DNA of 50,836 bases from Candidatus Fermentibacterota bacterium (GCA_002748705.1 PDSZ01000027.1:1-50836), one strand, 5' to 3'. Positions 27,660 through 36,896 are shown, numbered from the stretch's first letter. Notes: generated by a model not told the origin, from the sequence alone. Numbers and translations are program-made.

Positions 27660-28972
27660 TTCATCCTCCAGGGTTTCAGCACCCGTAAAAGGACCTCAGG
27701 CCCTTCAAACCAGGACAGGGCAAAGCCATAGTTTGTAATTGGCACCCCTGCTTCAGAGAGCCTGCCTATTCTGGCTGAGAGTTTCTGTCTGCTTATCATG
27801 CAGCCTCCACAGTGTATAACCAGCTGGTAATCCTGAAGCTTTTCCGCGTCGGGGAATTCCCTTCCAAAGGCGTGGTCCACAGTAATACCTGGAAATAGTT
27901 TTTCCAGCTTGCCTGGAATCTGCACTGTGCCTATGTCCTCGGCAATTCTGTCATGATTGCAGGCCTCGGCAATAAGTACACGGCTGCTTTGGGTAAGCCT
28001 GTTCATCTCATCAACACCCTTTGCAAACAGTGACATATCTCCGCCTGCTGTCTGGTTTATCATCATTATGGAAAAAGTGGTCAGAGGAATGTTTTCCGGA
28101 ACCCACCTGGCCATAACATCTATTGCCTGTGAGTCGGTTATAACCAGTTGAACACCGCTTTCAGAATCATCCATTGCAGTCAGAAACTCCAGAAACCTTT
28201 CTCTCTCCCTCTTTTCAAGCATTTTCGAATTGCTTCTGGCCAGGGCAAGGTCGGTTCTGTAAAGACCCACTGGAACCATCATTCGAAGCAGGTACTCCAT
28301 TGCCATTTCCTGGGGGCGAAGCAGCCTGCCTGTTGGAGACTCTGCATCAAGGGGAATATGCATCAGTACCGGATTTCGGGGATTGAGGAAGGGCAGCAGA
28401 GGCACAGGTTCCATCTCTTCCGGCCTTGAAGAAGCTATGAACTCTACTATGTTTACATAGTCTTTCTTTACAGACAGATTCGCTGAGATTTCCGGAGTGT
28501 TCTTTCTGTCTGGAAGGACTGTTCTGCAGAACTCCTTTGCTTCAGCCAGTGTGGCTCCACTGGCCGGAAGAGAGTTTTCACACTCTGACTTCATGTTGAA
28601 TATCAGCGCAAGTTTTCGACCTTTTCTGGCAGCCATTGATGCCACCAGTTCCTCCACCTCAAGCTGACCGGAGAGAAATGCCTGAACAGGATCCACCACC
28701 ATCAGAGCAATATCCACTTCTTCAAGGGCGGCAAGCGCTTTTTTCCGCTTCTTTCCACCAAGATCCGAAGCTTCATCAAGACCGGCTGTGTCCAGAATCC
28801 TTACCGGACCCAGAGAATGAATCTCCATCACAGAGCTTTTTATATCTGCAGTGGTTCCAGGCTGGGAATCCACTATAGAGGTTTCCTGTTGTGTAAGCAG
28901 GTTCATCAGAGTGCTTTTACCGGCATTGATTCTGCCGAATATTCCAAGCACAAGCCTGTCAACTCTTGGCAC
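27656..28972 (-). CDS. hydF: [FeFe]-hydrogenase maturation GTPase HydF
   Basis: HydF is the scaffold on which the 2Fe subcluster made by HydE and HydG is assembled before transfer to HydA. The 438 residues have an N-terminal GTPase domain with G1 GRINAGKST (13-21), G3 DTAGLDE and G4-like NMKSE. The C-terminal domain has the three cluster cysteines: C338 (EACNHD) and C388/C391 (HCGGC, with H387). The start is GTG 28972 preceded by AAAGGAAGG. HydE, HydG and a hydrogenase gene are not in this window, so the set is scattered. It implies hydrogen metabolism in an anaerobe. Confidence 0.95.
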   Translation of the reverse strand: MPRVDRLVLGIFGRINAGKSTLMNLLTQQETSIVDSQPGTTADIKSSVMEIHSLGPVRILDTAGLDEASDLGGKKRKKALAALEEVDIALMVVDPVQAFLSGQLEVEELVASMAARKGRKLALIFNMKSECENSLPASGATLAEAKEFCRTVLPDRKNTPEISANLSVKKDYVNIVEFIASSRPEEMEPVPLLPFLNPRNPVLMHIPLDAESPTGRLLRPQEMAMEYLLRMMVPVGLYRTDLALARSNSKMLEKRERERFLEFLTAMDDSESGVQLVITDSQAIDVMARWVPENIPLTTFSIMMINQTAGGDMSLFAKGVDEMNRLTQSSRVLIAEACNHDRIAEDIGTVQIPGKLEKLFPGITVDHAFGREFPDAEKLQDYQLVIHCGGCMISRQKLSARIGRLSEAGVPITNYGFALSWFEGPEVLLRVLKPWRMK

Positions 28973-29041
28973 AGTTCCTTCCTTTCAGGCAAATACCCTC
29001 TACTATAAATCCTGAATCAGCCTCTGACACCTGCTGAGACC

Positions 29042-29070
29042 TTGACCTGAGAAAGAAAAATGAAGATAAT
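29042..29070 (+). promoter_or_regulatory. Promoter of tRNA-Ser
   Basis: TTGACC (29042-29047) and GATAAT (29065-29070) are 17 bases apart, 16 bases before the tRNA. Confidence 0.75.
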
Positions 29071-29086
29071 TGACGCCCGAATGCGT

Positions 29087-29177
29087 GGAGAGGTGGCCGA
29101 GCTGGTTTAAGGCGTACGCCTGCTAAGCGTATGTGGGGGAAACTCCACCGAGGGTTCGAATCCCTCCTTCTCCGCCA
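29087..29177 (+). tRNA. tRNA-Ser (anticodon GCT)
   Basis: A 91-base class II tRNA with a long variable arm (ATGTGGGGGAAACTCCACC region), anticodon GCT in CTGCTAA, T-loop GTTCGAATC, discriminator G and encoded CCA. It decodes AGC and AGT. Confidence 0.96.
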
Positions 29178-29424
29178 TTCGGCAACAGCTCCTGAAAGGA
29201 GCTTGCAGGCATCACCACTGATTTTCCGCCGTTTAAATCCTGTTTTCGCTCTGCAAACACAGGGGAAATAATTACTCAGACTGACTGCTGCGTTCAGTAC
29301 AGGGTTTTCCTCTCCTGTGATTCTTCTGAAACAACCCCTGTTCTCTGTGATGTTGAGATTGAAGGTCGGTACCAGGGAGGCATATCATGATAACAGAGAA
29401 GAACTGCCTGAACTGCTCCTCTTA
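29178..29424. other. Downstream of tRNA-Ser, one hairpin
   Basis: A 7-bp stem around AGCTCCT/AGGAGCT at about 29188-29206 follows the tRNA without a T tract. The rest shows no coding frame. Confidence 0.35.
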
Positions 29425-29660
29425 AACACAAACCCTTGTCCGTCACCTGCAGTTACCAGGTAATCTTCTTCAGGCAGTTGAACTTCTGGTTTGCGATCTT
29501 ACCGGCAGAGAAGTCCAAAAGAGGATTATTCAGCGGAAAGCAGATGGTTCAGCGGGAATACTTGAAGGTCTTCCTGCAGAAACATAATGGCAAGATGGAG
29601 AACAGCAGTTCAAACTGAAAGGATCCGCAGTATTGATTTCACTCAGGCCGAAGAGCAAGA
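29425..29660 (+). pseudogene. Decayed C-terminal sorting domain of a secreted protein
   Basis: In one frame the sequence reads NPCPSPAVTR before a stop; in another it reads LLQAVELLVCDLTGREVQKR, then GILEGLPAET, a TAA, WQDGEQQFKLKGSAVLI. In order, these are the landmarks of the type IX-like C-terminal sorting domain (NP-S-T-R, YDLTGREV, L-G-Y, final hydrophobic strand). One frameshift and at least one nonsense codon inactivate it. No upstream part of the gene remains. The end overlaps the convergent membrane gene. Confidence 0.5.
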
Positions 29661-30943
29661 GCTGCCACATCCACAGTTTGAGAATGGTTACAGTCTGTAT
29701 CAGCTTTTCTGAACTGAACCTGCATGCCTGTATGCATTGAAACTGCTTCGTTAAGACCGTTCCTGAACACATAAGCGCCGTTGTATGAATCAGGAATGTT
29801 AACCAGAGTTACAGCTTCAGGATCAAGTTCTGCCAGTTCCCGGGTTATATCGTCACACATTTCTCCGGCTCTTTTCCAGTTCAGCAGAGAACTCTGCAGA
29901 CCTGCTGCCTGAACGACTGTGACAATAATAAGGAGTACCAGTGCCTTCTTTTCAGCCAATACCGCAAAAGCCCACCTGACGAGAAGAATAACGGCAAAAA
30001 CCCCGGGGAAGTAAAGAAACCTCTCTGAACGGGAATCAAAGAAGGAGACCTTCATGAAAAGAACCGGCAGCAGCGCTGCAAAAAAGCATCCTGCCAGAAC
30101 CACTGTCTGCCGTCTTTCCCTGCTCCTGTCAGAAGTGAACCATACAACAGCTGCAGCAGACATCACCAAAAACGGAATCATAAGAGGATGTTCCGCTGAA
30201 AATGGCCGCAGAGATTCAGAAACAGGAGGTACGAAAACTCTGAAGCAGTAGCGAAGCAGGTTTTCCGGTATTTCCTGCAGCTGAAAACTGAAACCGCTCC
30301 GTGAGGCAAGCTCTGGAGAAACTGCAAATCTAACAGCAATGTAGAGCAGCATAGCTGCCCCTGAAGCAGCCGGAAGAAGCCTCCTGGCACTGAACTGTTT
30401 AAGATTGACAGCAAGAAGAAGGCATATCAAAGGTGTGATTATGACGCTCTCTTTAGCAAGAAGACCCAAAGCGAAGAATACTGTTGAGAGAAATCTGCCC
30501 CTTATAAAGAAAATTAAAGCTGCCAGAGCAAAAACCGTTGCCAGAATATCTGTTCTGCCGGAAATCCAGGCCACCGATTCAGAATGACATGCAAGAAAGA
30601 GAAAGAGAACACCTGCTGAGAGAGCCTGAATACGATTTCCAAGTACCTCTCCGGCAAGAATAAACACAAGAACAGAACAAACCAGATGCCACAGAATATT
30701 GGTCATATGATACCCTGCAGCACCTTTTCCCCATATCCAATGGTCCACAGCAAATGAGAGAACCACCGCAGGTCTGAAGAATGAGGTGTTGGATTCGCCT
30801 CCCCAGCAGAAATAGAACCCCTCTTCCTCCACCCTGTTTATCAGATAGAAATCATCAGAGACAAAACCGTAAAAGAGAGTCTGGCTGAAAAACAGAACTC
30901 CGGACAACAGCAGCAGAGAAGGTATCAGAGTTCTAGTTTTCAT
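29639..30943 (-). CDS. Polytopic membrane glycosyltransferase-like protein (GT-C fold)
   Basis: The protein has 434 residues and about ten transmembrane helices. The first loop carries VSDDFYLINRV, the acidic DD pair that GT-C enzymes use for catalysis, and FFRPAVVLSFAVDHWIWG and SEAVAWISGR-like motifs occur as in protein O-mannosyltransferase and TMTC-type proteins. These enzymes use lipid-linked sugars at the outer face of the inner membrane. The acceptor is unknown. It overlaps the upstream membrane gene by 11 bases, suggesting one operon. Confidence 0.78.
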   Translation of the reverse strand: MKTRTLIPSLLLLSGVLFFSQTLFYGFVSDDFYLINRVEEEGFYFCWGGESNTSFFRPAVVLSFAVDHWIWGKGAAGYHMTNILWHLVCSVLVFILAGEVLGNRIQALSAGVLFLFLACHSESVAWISGRTDILATVFALAALIFFIRGRFLSTVFFALGLLAKESVIITPLICLLLAVNLKQFSARRLLPAASGAAMLLYIAVRFAVSPELASRSGFSFQLQEIPENLLRYCFRVFVPPVSESLRPFSAEHPLMIPFLVMSAAAVVWFTSDRSRERRQTVVLAGCFFAALLPVLFMKVSFFDSRSERFLYFPGVFAVILLVRWAFAVLAEKKALVLLIIVTVVQAAGLQSSLLNWKRAGEMCDDITRELAELDPEAVTLVNIPDSYNGAYVFRNGLNEAVSMHTGMQVQFRKADTDCNHSQTVDVAALALRPE

Positions 30944-32417
30944 TCAGCTTCCACATAAATACAGACATGTCTTCTTCAGGCCACCTTGCAACCTCATGCT
31001 CTTCATAAACCACCAGCAAATTGTTGAAGGCTGCACACTGTGCCCGGTCGGGAATGAATATCTCCCAGCTGCCGTATTCTTCCACGCCATGAGGACCTGT
31101 CCAGCTCAGCAGATACTCGGCGCCTCTCTCAATAAGATGTTTCTCAAGATATTGTTCCTTTACAGCCGATGCCAGCGCATGATCTCCTGCAAGCCTTTCC
31201 GCCTGTATCACATGACCATTAAAGAAGCAGGCAAAGCTCCCTGCCCTGTCACCCATGGCAATCACAGCATCTGAAGGAAGGGTACAGCTAAGCTCTTCAG
31301 CTATGAGCATGTTTCTGTACCTGAAATCATTCTCAGGCACACGGGCATAACTCAGCCCCCAGTAAACCGCGGCAATAGAGGTTATAAGCAGAACTGCAGA
31401 GGAAAGAGTTTTTTCAATCCGGCAGGGTATACTGAAAAGCCTGTACAGTCTGTCAACCACAGGAGCCACCCCGAAAGCCAGAAAGAGCACTGCAGGATAA
31501 GCATACCAGTACCAGAGACGCCACCGGGAGAAAAACAGCTGAACGATGGTAAACAGCACCATAAAGATACCGCTGACCCTTGCAGAAACAGAAATCCTTC
31601 TGCCAAAGGCACAGAACAAGGCAGGACCCAGCATCAGCAGGTAAAGTCCCCATGGTCGTTGAAGCTCAGTAGAAAAAAGCTGCGCTGCAAAGTTTTCGTT
31701 CAGACCAAAACCGGAGGCTTTCAGTGAACCGGAAACTGAAAACCAGGTTCCAAAAAGCAATTGGTTCATGGTCAGATAAGAAATACCTGCTGCAACAGAA
31801 GGAAGAGCCAGCGGCAATAACATCTTTCGCCCACCTTTTTCAGCAGCAGCGAAGATCACAAAAACTCCCATCAGGGCAGAATCAAGCCTTGCAAGCCCTG
31901 CAAGGGCAATAACAACACCCAACCCTGCATGGTCAGCCTTCTCTGATTTTGTGTCCAGCTTTTCCAGCAAAACAAGCTCTGCAAACAGCAGAGGAAGAAG
32001 CACTGAAGTTTCCATGCACATCAGCGAAAAGTCTCTGAGGTATCTGAGAAGCAGAAGCAGAATAACTGCTGTAACAGGAGAAGAAAACCTGTCATAGGCA
32101 AAATGCAGAAACAGAATACCTGCTATGCTGTTAAGAATAAGAGAAAGAAAAAGCGAAACCAGCAGATAGAGAGACAAATCATCTATCAGATACCGCAAGC
32201 CTGCCAGAATTCCCATCCAGAGAGGATGAAAACCGTTTGTGGCTGTCATGCCGTCAAAGGAGAGAATACCTCTTTCAACCAGATTGCCTGCAATGGTAAA
32301 GTAGAAGAAGGCATCATCCTGCATAACTGTGAGGGGCTGCTTCTGAATACTTGCAGAAATCATCAGAGTTGCAGAAAACAGAAGCAGAGGAAGAATGAAC
32401 CGGAATCTTGTTGACAT
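30933..32417 (-). CDS. Polytopic membrane glycosyltransferase-like protein (GT-C fold)
   Basis: From ATG 32417 it has 494 residues and about ten helices, with a short C-terminal periplasmic domain. The N-terminal loop has MQDDAFFYFTIAGNLVERG and TNGFHPLW, the DDxxY/F and NGFHP patterns common in bacterial membrane mannosyl- or arabinosyl-transferase-like proteins. The frame extends to ATG 32456, but the extra residues are polar and no ribosome site supports them. It is first of a pair with the 29639 gene. Substrate unknown. Confidence 0.75.
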   Translation of the reverse strand: MSTRFRFILPLLLFSATLMISASIQKQPLTVMQDDAFFYFTIAGNLVERGILSFDGMTATNGFHPLWMGILAGLRYLIDDLSLYLLVSLFLSLILNSIAGILFLHFAYDRFSSPVTAVILLLLLRYLRDFSLMCMETSVLLPLLFAELVLLEKLDTKSEKADHAGLGVVIALAGLARLDSALMGVFVIFAAAEKGGRKMLLPLALPSVAAGISYLTMNQLLFGTWFSVSGSLKASGFGLNENFAAQLFSTELQRPWGLYLLMLGPALFCAFGRRISVSARVSGIFMVLFTIVQLFFSRWRLWYWYAYPAVLFLAFGVAPVVDRLYRLFSIPCRIEKTLSSAVLLITSIAAVYWGLSYARVPENDFRYRNMLIAEELSCTLPSDAVIAMGDRAGSFACFFNGHVIQAERLAGDHALASAVKEQYLEKHLIERGAEYLLSWTGPHGVEEYGSWEIFIPDRAQCAAFNNLLVVYEEHEVARWPEEDMSVFMWKLNEN

Positions 32418-32705
32418 TGACAGCAGTACTCTCCTTGCCAGGGGGCAGTCAAACATCTCAAACTGTGTTACTATAATTACTTAGTGTCAGCCTTGGAAAT
32501 GGCGGGGAAACCTCTCTCCGTAAAGACCAATGTTCAGTACCTGTTCTTTCTTTGAAAGAAGCTGATCTCTCTGAAATCACCTGGAAACAACAGTTCTGAC
32601 GGTTTTTTGTACCTGAAGACTGAAATTCCGCCTTCTTCAGCATGATTTCCGAAAAACTCAGACAGTTCAGAAAATCAGCCTTCCCGGACAAGCTGGTTCA
32701 TATTT

Positions 32706-33800
32706 CTATTTCGCAGAGAGGCAAGGTTCTTCAGGCTTACAGCAGGATTCTATTTCTTCTGACTGGTGACTTCTGCGAAGGGAGAACAAGCCTATCCAGA
32801 CCGGTATCCAAAGCCTGAGTTCCCAGAGATAAGCCGCTGCAAGGGTAAAGAGAATGTAAGGCAGAGCTGCAGCAAGAAAAACCAGAGCATCTTTTTTGTT
32901 CGCCGCTTCCGATACAGCAATAAATGAAACGGTAAGAAAGGCGATAATTCCTATAAGCGCCCTTGGCCATGTCAGATTACTTACCAGGCGAATATCCTGC
33001 ACTACTGCATGATCGAAACCGTAAACCAGCCTCAATCCTGCATATGTAAATAAAAACACCAGAATGAGAACAGCCAGTTCTATGATTGCTTTCTTGTCTC
33101 TGCTGAAAACTTCTCTGTGATGATACGCCAGATAAAAGGATAAAATCAGTGCGGAAGATTCTCTGGTAAGAGTGGCTGCCAGGAGCATAACAGAGAGCCA
33201 GAGAAGGTTATTCTTCACCGGACGAACTATCAGCAGCAAAGCCCCTGCCATAAATGCATATGACATATTGTCATAAGGGCAGACAACAAATTGAAACAGG
33301 CAGATAACAGAAGAAAGAAAGAGCGTAAGAAGGGATGCAGATGAATCTTTTTCAAATATTTTATATAGAAGCAAACTGGTGATAACAAGAAATACCGTGT
33401 TCACAAAGAAATATGACAGGTAAAAAGCGACAGAGTGATTCTCATCCATAAGGGCGTTGGCTTCAGGAACTGCTCCGCAAGCCTTTTTCAGTATATAAAC
33501 TGCTGTATCATTATTTTCAAAATAGTCAGCCACAGCAAGAAGAACAGCGCTGCCAAGCACTCTGTACTTATAGATTCCAGATTCGTACTGATCCCGAAAA
33601 CCTTCTTCATGAAAAACACCTTTGGTGTAGCTGGTGCTGAATCCAAAGTAAACTGTATAACTGGCAATAACAGGGAACAAAACACAAACAGCCAGTACAC
33701 GAAGCTTTTTTCCCATCTTGTGTAAAGCCTTTCTTCCTGCAGGCAGCCCCTGGTTTTTCTCAAGTCTTTGTCTGTTTCCCTTCGGAAACGGATATTTCAT
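32706..33800 (-). CDS. Polytopic membrane protein, unknown function
   Basis: The protein has 364 residues with eight to ten predicted helices and a large first extracytoplasmic loop (about 55-115, including GIYKYRVLGSAVL). TLTRESSALIL follows helix five, similar to the RES motif of membrane glycosyltransferases. The N-terminal 28 residues are basic; starting at ATG 33716 (MGKKLRVLAV) would put the first helix nearer the start and fits AAAGG upstream. It belongs to the group of GT-C-like membrane genes here. Confidence 0.7.
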   Translation of the reverse strand: MKYPFPKGNRQRLEKNQGLPAGRKALHKMGKKLRVLAVCVLFPVIASYTVYFGFSTSYTKGVFHEEGFRDQYESGIYKYRVLGSAVLLAVADYFENNDTAVYILKKACGAVPEANALMDENHSVAFYLSYFFVNTVFLVITSLLLYKIFEKDSSASLLTLFLSSVICLFQFVVCPYDNMSYAFMAGALLLIVRPVKNNLLWLSVMLLAATLTRESSALILSFYLAYHHREVFSRDKKAIIELAVLILVFLFTYAGLRLVYGFDHAVVQDIRLVSNLTWPRALIGIIAFLTVSFIAVSEAANKKDALVFLAAALPYILFTLAAAYLWELRLWIPVWIGLFSLRRSHQSEEIESCCKPEEPCLSAK

Positions 33801-33890
33801 GCTGCAAAGTCTTGAACCGTCAGTTCTATATGATATCTGTCATGGTTCAGATGTGTTGACCAAATTAACCAACTCAGACATTATACTGGA

Positions 33891-34499
33891 ATGTTAACTG
33901 GAAAGAAGACCCCTGTTGCAATTGCAGGAGCAAGCCTGCTGGTGTTTTTCCTTGCGGTGTACGCTCCTGAAAGGATTGGCACAAGGGTTGATGACGCATA
34001 CATGTATATAAGGTATGCAGAGAACTTTATTTCCGGGCATGGTTTTGCCTGGAACATCTCAGAGGTACCTGCCTACAGTATCACCAGCCCGTTATTTCTG
34101 TTTTTCATTACCGCTTTGAGAAGCATTTTTCACGCCGGAGCACCTGTTCTGCTCAGTATAACTTCCCTTTCTGCCAGCATTGTCGGGTGGAAATAGTGGA
34201 TATGGCAGGACTGCATGCCTCTGGTCATGGATGGCTTTTCAGCAGAGTTCGTACTTTCCAAAAAACCTGATTTTATTTGGTTACCTCACACTGACTACAC
34301 ATGGTTCAGAAAGGTTCTTCTCGACTTTCGGATATTTCAGATGGAGTATGACTATTACCCTGGTCTGTTCAATTACGGTGTAGCTGTGAGATCAGAGTCA
34401 GAGTCTTATCACCTTATTATGGAAGCTCTTGAGCAGGAGTTTGCAAAACAATACTCTGAAAAGAATCTTAACAGTTATCTTGCTTCTCCATCAAGTTGA
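33891..34499 (+). pseudogene. Internally deleted membrane glycosyltransferase-like gene
   Basis: The N-terminal part (33891-34185) reads MLTGKKTPVAIAGAS, then the GT-C-type loop RVDDAYMYIRYAENFISGHG. At about 34186 it jumps, in another frame, to the C-terminal region RVEIVDMAGLHASGHG, then shifts again to SAEFVLSKKPDFIWLPH and NYGVAVRSESE. In intact relatives these ends are separated by several hundred residues of membrane helices, so a central deletion plus two frameshifts explains the layout. Its last 25 bases overlap the 3' end of a convergent pseudogene. Confidence 0.75.
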
Positions 34500-34943
34500 A
34501 TCTCACCGGCAGCAGATGTTATTACAACTGTCATTCCTGTTGAGGCACTTGTCAGAGAAACAGCTCTGTTCCAGTTGGTTGCGTATGCTCTGAAGTTACC
34601 AGGGGCCCTGTTTCTGAGGCTCCTGCATATTCCATAACACCCTGTTGCCTGGTGTGCTCATCAGACCTTTACTGATTTCTGGTTCCCGTTAGAGCACGGT
34701 ATCCGGAGGAAGCTCTATTATTGTTTTTCAAAGAGGTCTGTGAACTGTAAGGGTTCCATCAGGAATAGTGTAGCCCCTTACTGTAAAAAGTGCCGTTACA
34801 AGAAGAACTGCAGGTATGATGAAAAAAGTGTAAATCGGAATGTCTGGTATAAGCGGCGTTGCCGCTGCTGTAATCAATGCAGCAGCTGTGATCATCAAAG
34901 CCATTCGGTCCAGAGGCGAAACCTTTATGTTACCTGAAATCAT
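34475..34943 (-). pseudogene. Bacterial PH-domain-like membrane protein, inactivated
   Basis: The intact N-terminus (34943-34728) has two hydrophobic helices and then the start of a PH-type domain (RGYTIPDGTLTVHRPL). A TGA follows where relatives have Trp, then KTIIELPPDTVL and a TAA, then a frameshift near 34620. After it, ICRSLRNRAPGNF, AYATNWNRAVSLTS and TGMTVVITSAAGE complete the expected C-terminal half and end at 34475. All parts are in order, so this is recent decay of one gene. It overlaps the cupin gene at its 5' end. Confidence 0.75.
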
Positions 34944-35196
34944 AGTGCTTTCTTATCGGGGAGGTAATTTTCCATCTGCATTTCATGCCGCAGGGAAAAG
35001 TAACAAGGTCTCCAGAAGTTATTACTGCCTCTTCTCCATCGTCGGAGATAATCTCCGCCCGGCCCTCCAGGATATAGCACACCTCTTCCATGTCATATAC
35101 CCAGGGGAACTCTGAGATGTCTTTTGACCATACAGGCCAGTCAAAAATTCCCATCTTCTCAATATCAGCTCTGACAGGCCGTTCTATCCTTATCAC
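34930..35196 (-). CDS. Small cupin-domain protein
   Basis: A single-domain cupin of 88 residues resembling the EutQ/DUF861-like group: FPWVYDMEEVCYILEGRAEI, then SGDLVTFPCGMKCRWKIT. The usual first cupin metal motif is only partly present: E38 and E44 remain but no His pair is seen, so metal binding is doubtful. Its 3' end overlaps the PH-domain pseudogene by 14 bases. Function unknown; such proteins often bind small metabolites. Confidence 0.75.
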   Translation of the reverse strand: MIRIERPVRADIEKMGIFDWPVWSKDISEFPWVYDMEEVCYILEGRAEIISDDGEEAVITSGDLVTFPCGMKCRWKITSPIRKHYDFR

Positions 35197-35263
35197 AATG
35201 CCCCCTCTCTCTTCTCTTGAAGTATTATAGCAACCTCAGGAAGCTAGTGGAAAGGCGGTTTAT

Positions 35264-36739
35264 ATGAAGGTAAGAACCAGACTGGCTCCGTCGCCTACAG
35301 GGGATCCACATGTAGGAACAGCCTATCAGGCCCTCTTCGGCTATGTATGGGCAAAAAAGAACGGCGGAGAGTTCGTTCTCCGTATTGAAGATACAGATAG
35401 AGAAAGATCAACAGACACCTCTGAGAAGGCCATACTTGACAGCTTAAAATGGCTTGGCCTGTCATGGGACGAAGGGCCGGACTGTGGTGGCCCTCACGGC
35501 CCCTACAGACAGAGCGACAGACTGAACATCTATACAGAGCATATAAATCGTCTTGTTCAGGAAGGACATGCCTATCCCTGTTTCTGCTCAAAGCAGAGAC
35601 TTGATGAAGTAAGGGCAAAACTTGTTGCGGAAAAGGCCCCCAACAGAGGATACGACAGGCACTGCAGAAACATGGACCCTGCACAGGCAAAAAAAAGGAT
35701 GGAAGCAGGAGAACCTTTTGTAATACGAATGAAGGTTCCTCTGGAAGGTGAATGCATCTTCACCGATCTTCTTCGGGGAGAAATCCGTAAAGACTGGGCC
35801 TCAATTGATGACCAGGTGATTATGAAGGCAGACGGTTTTCCAACATACCATCTTGCTGTAGTGGTTGATGATCATCTTATGGAGATTTCTCACATTATTC
35901 GTGGAGAGGAATGGATCAATTCTGTTCCCAAACATGTTCTTCTGTACAGGTATTTCGGTTGGAATACTCCTGTTTTCTGTCACCTGCCACTTCTTCGCAA
36001 TCCGGACAAATCAAAGCTTTCAAAGCGGAAAAATCCAACATCCATCAACTACTACCGAAAAGCAGGCTTCCTCCCTGAGGCCATGCTGAATTATCTGGGA
36101 ATGATGGGATGGCACATGCCTGATGAATCAGAGCAATTCTCCATTGATGACATGATTGCCAACTTTGAACTGACAAATATCTCCCTGGGCGGACCTGTCT
36201 TCGACAGGGCAAAACTTCGCTGGCTGAACGGCAGGTACATGCGCGACAGAACCCATGCAGAAATCACAGCTTCTCTGAAACAATGGGCGCTGAATGAGAA
36301 CTACATCTCAAAGGTGGCAAAAGTGGTTTCAGCAAGGCTGGAGACACTTGCTGACTGGGGATACTTCACTGCCATGTTCTTCAGTGATTCAGTTCCTGTG
36401 ACTGAAGAACTTCTTCAGGTAAAGGACATGGAAAAAGAAATGGTACAGGAGCTTCTGCAGGTAACTCTCTGGAAGCTGGAAAAAATTCGGGACTGGTCCA
36501 GGGAAAACATCTCTGCCTCTCTGCGGGAAACAGCTGACAGCTTTGAAATGAAGATGAAACACTACACTTCACCGCTCTACGGAGCCATCTGCGGCAGTAA
36601 AGTTGCCCCTCCTCTGTTTGATTCCATGGAGGTTCTTGGAAGCGACTTGTGCAGAGTCAGAATATCTGCTGCAATTGATTTGCTTGGAGGAATATCCGGT
36701 AAACGAATGAAAAAGCTGGAGAAGAAGTACCAGTCTTGA
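35264..36739 (+). CDS. gltX: Glutamyl-tRNA synthetase
   Basis: A class I aminoacyl-tRNA synthetase of 491 residues. The HIGH-type motif is PHVGTA within RLAPSPTGDPHVGTA, and KMSKS-type KLSKRKN is at 251-257. Cys106, Cys108 and Cys134 mark a zinc-binding insert like that of E. coli GltX. The helical anticodon-binding domain is complete. Whether it also charges tRNA-Gln (non-discriminating) cannot be told. The TGA stop lies inside the -35 box of the tRNA-Glu promoter, so the enzyme gene and its substrate tRNA are tightly linked. Confidence 0.96.
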   Translation: MKVRTRLAPSPTGDPHVGTAYQALFGYVWAKKNGGEFVLRIEDTDRERSTDTSEKAILDSLKWLGLSWDEGPDCGGPHGPYRQSDRLNIYTEHINRLVQEGHAYPCFCSKQRLDEVRAKLVAEKAPNRGYDRHCRNMDPAQAKKRMEAGEPFVIRMKVPLEGECIFTDLLRGEIRKDWASIDDQVIMKADGFPTYHLAVVVDDHLMEISHIIRGEEWINSVPKHVLLYRYFGWNTPVFCHLPLLRNPDKSKLSKRKNPTSINYYRKAGFLPEAMLNYLGMMGWHMPDESEQFSIDDMIANFELTNISLGGPVFDRAKLRWLNGRYMRDRTHAEITASLKQWALNENYISKVAKVVSARLETLADWGYFTAMFFSDSVPVTEELLQVKDMEKEMVQELLQVTLWKLEKIRDWSRENISASLRETADSFEMKMKHYTSPLYGAICGSKVAPPLFDSMEVLGSDLCRVRISAAIDLLGGISGKRMKKLEKKYQS

Positions 36740-36764
36740 CAATAACTGCACCAGGTCAGATATT
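36736..36764 (+). promoter_or_regulatory. Promoter of tRNA-Glu, overlapping the gltX stop
   Basis: TTGACA (36736-36741) and GATATT (36759-36764) are 17 bases apart. The gltX stop TGA (36737-36739) is part of the -35 box. Confidence 0.75.
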
Positions 36765-36780
36765 CCGGCCTCGGCGCGAT

Positions 36781-36855
36781 GCTCCCATCGTCTAGCGGCT
36801 AGGACGCTGGCCTCTCACGCCGGAAACCGGGGTTCGATTCCCCGTGGGAGCGCCA
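36781..36855 (+). tRNA. tRNA-Glu (anticodon CTC)
   Basis: A 75-base cloverleaf: acceptor GCTCCCA with TGGGAGC, anticodon loop CTCTCAC, T-arm GGTTCGATTCC, discriminator G and encoded CCA. It lies 41 bases after gltX. Confidence 0.96.
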
Positions 36856-36861
36856 TGAAAA

Positions 36862-36896
36862 GAAAACACACCTCCGCAGGGGTGTGTTTTCTTTTT
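36862..36896 (+). terminator. Terminator of gltX/tRNA-Glu unit
   Basis: An 11-bp perfect stem (36862-36872 with 36881-36891) is followed by five T residues, seven bases after the tRNA 3' end. Confidence 0.92.

Noticed and set aside
33891..34196. Reading 33891-34196 as a complete 101-residue membrane protein
   Set aside because: The downstream bases encode the C-terminal end of the same kind of protein in other frames, so it is half of a pseudogene.
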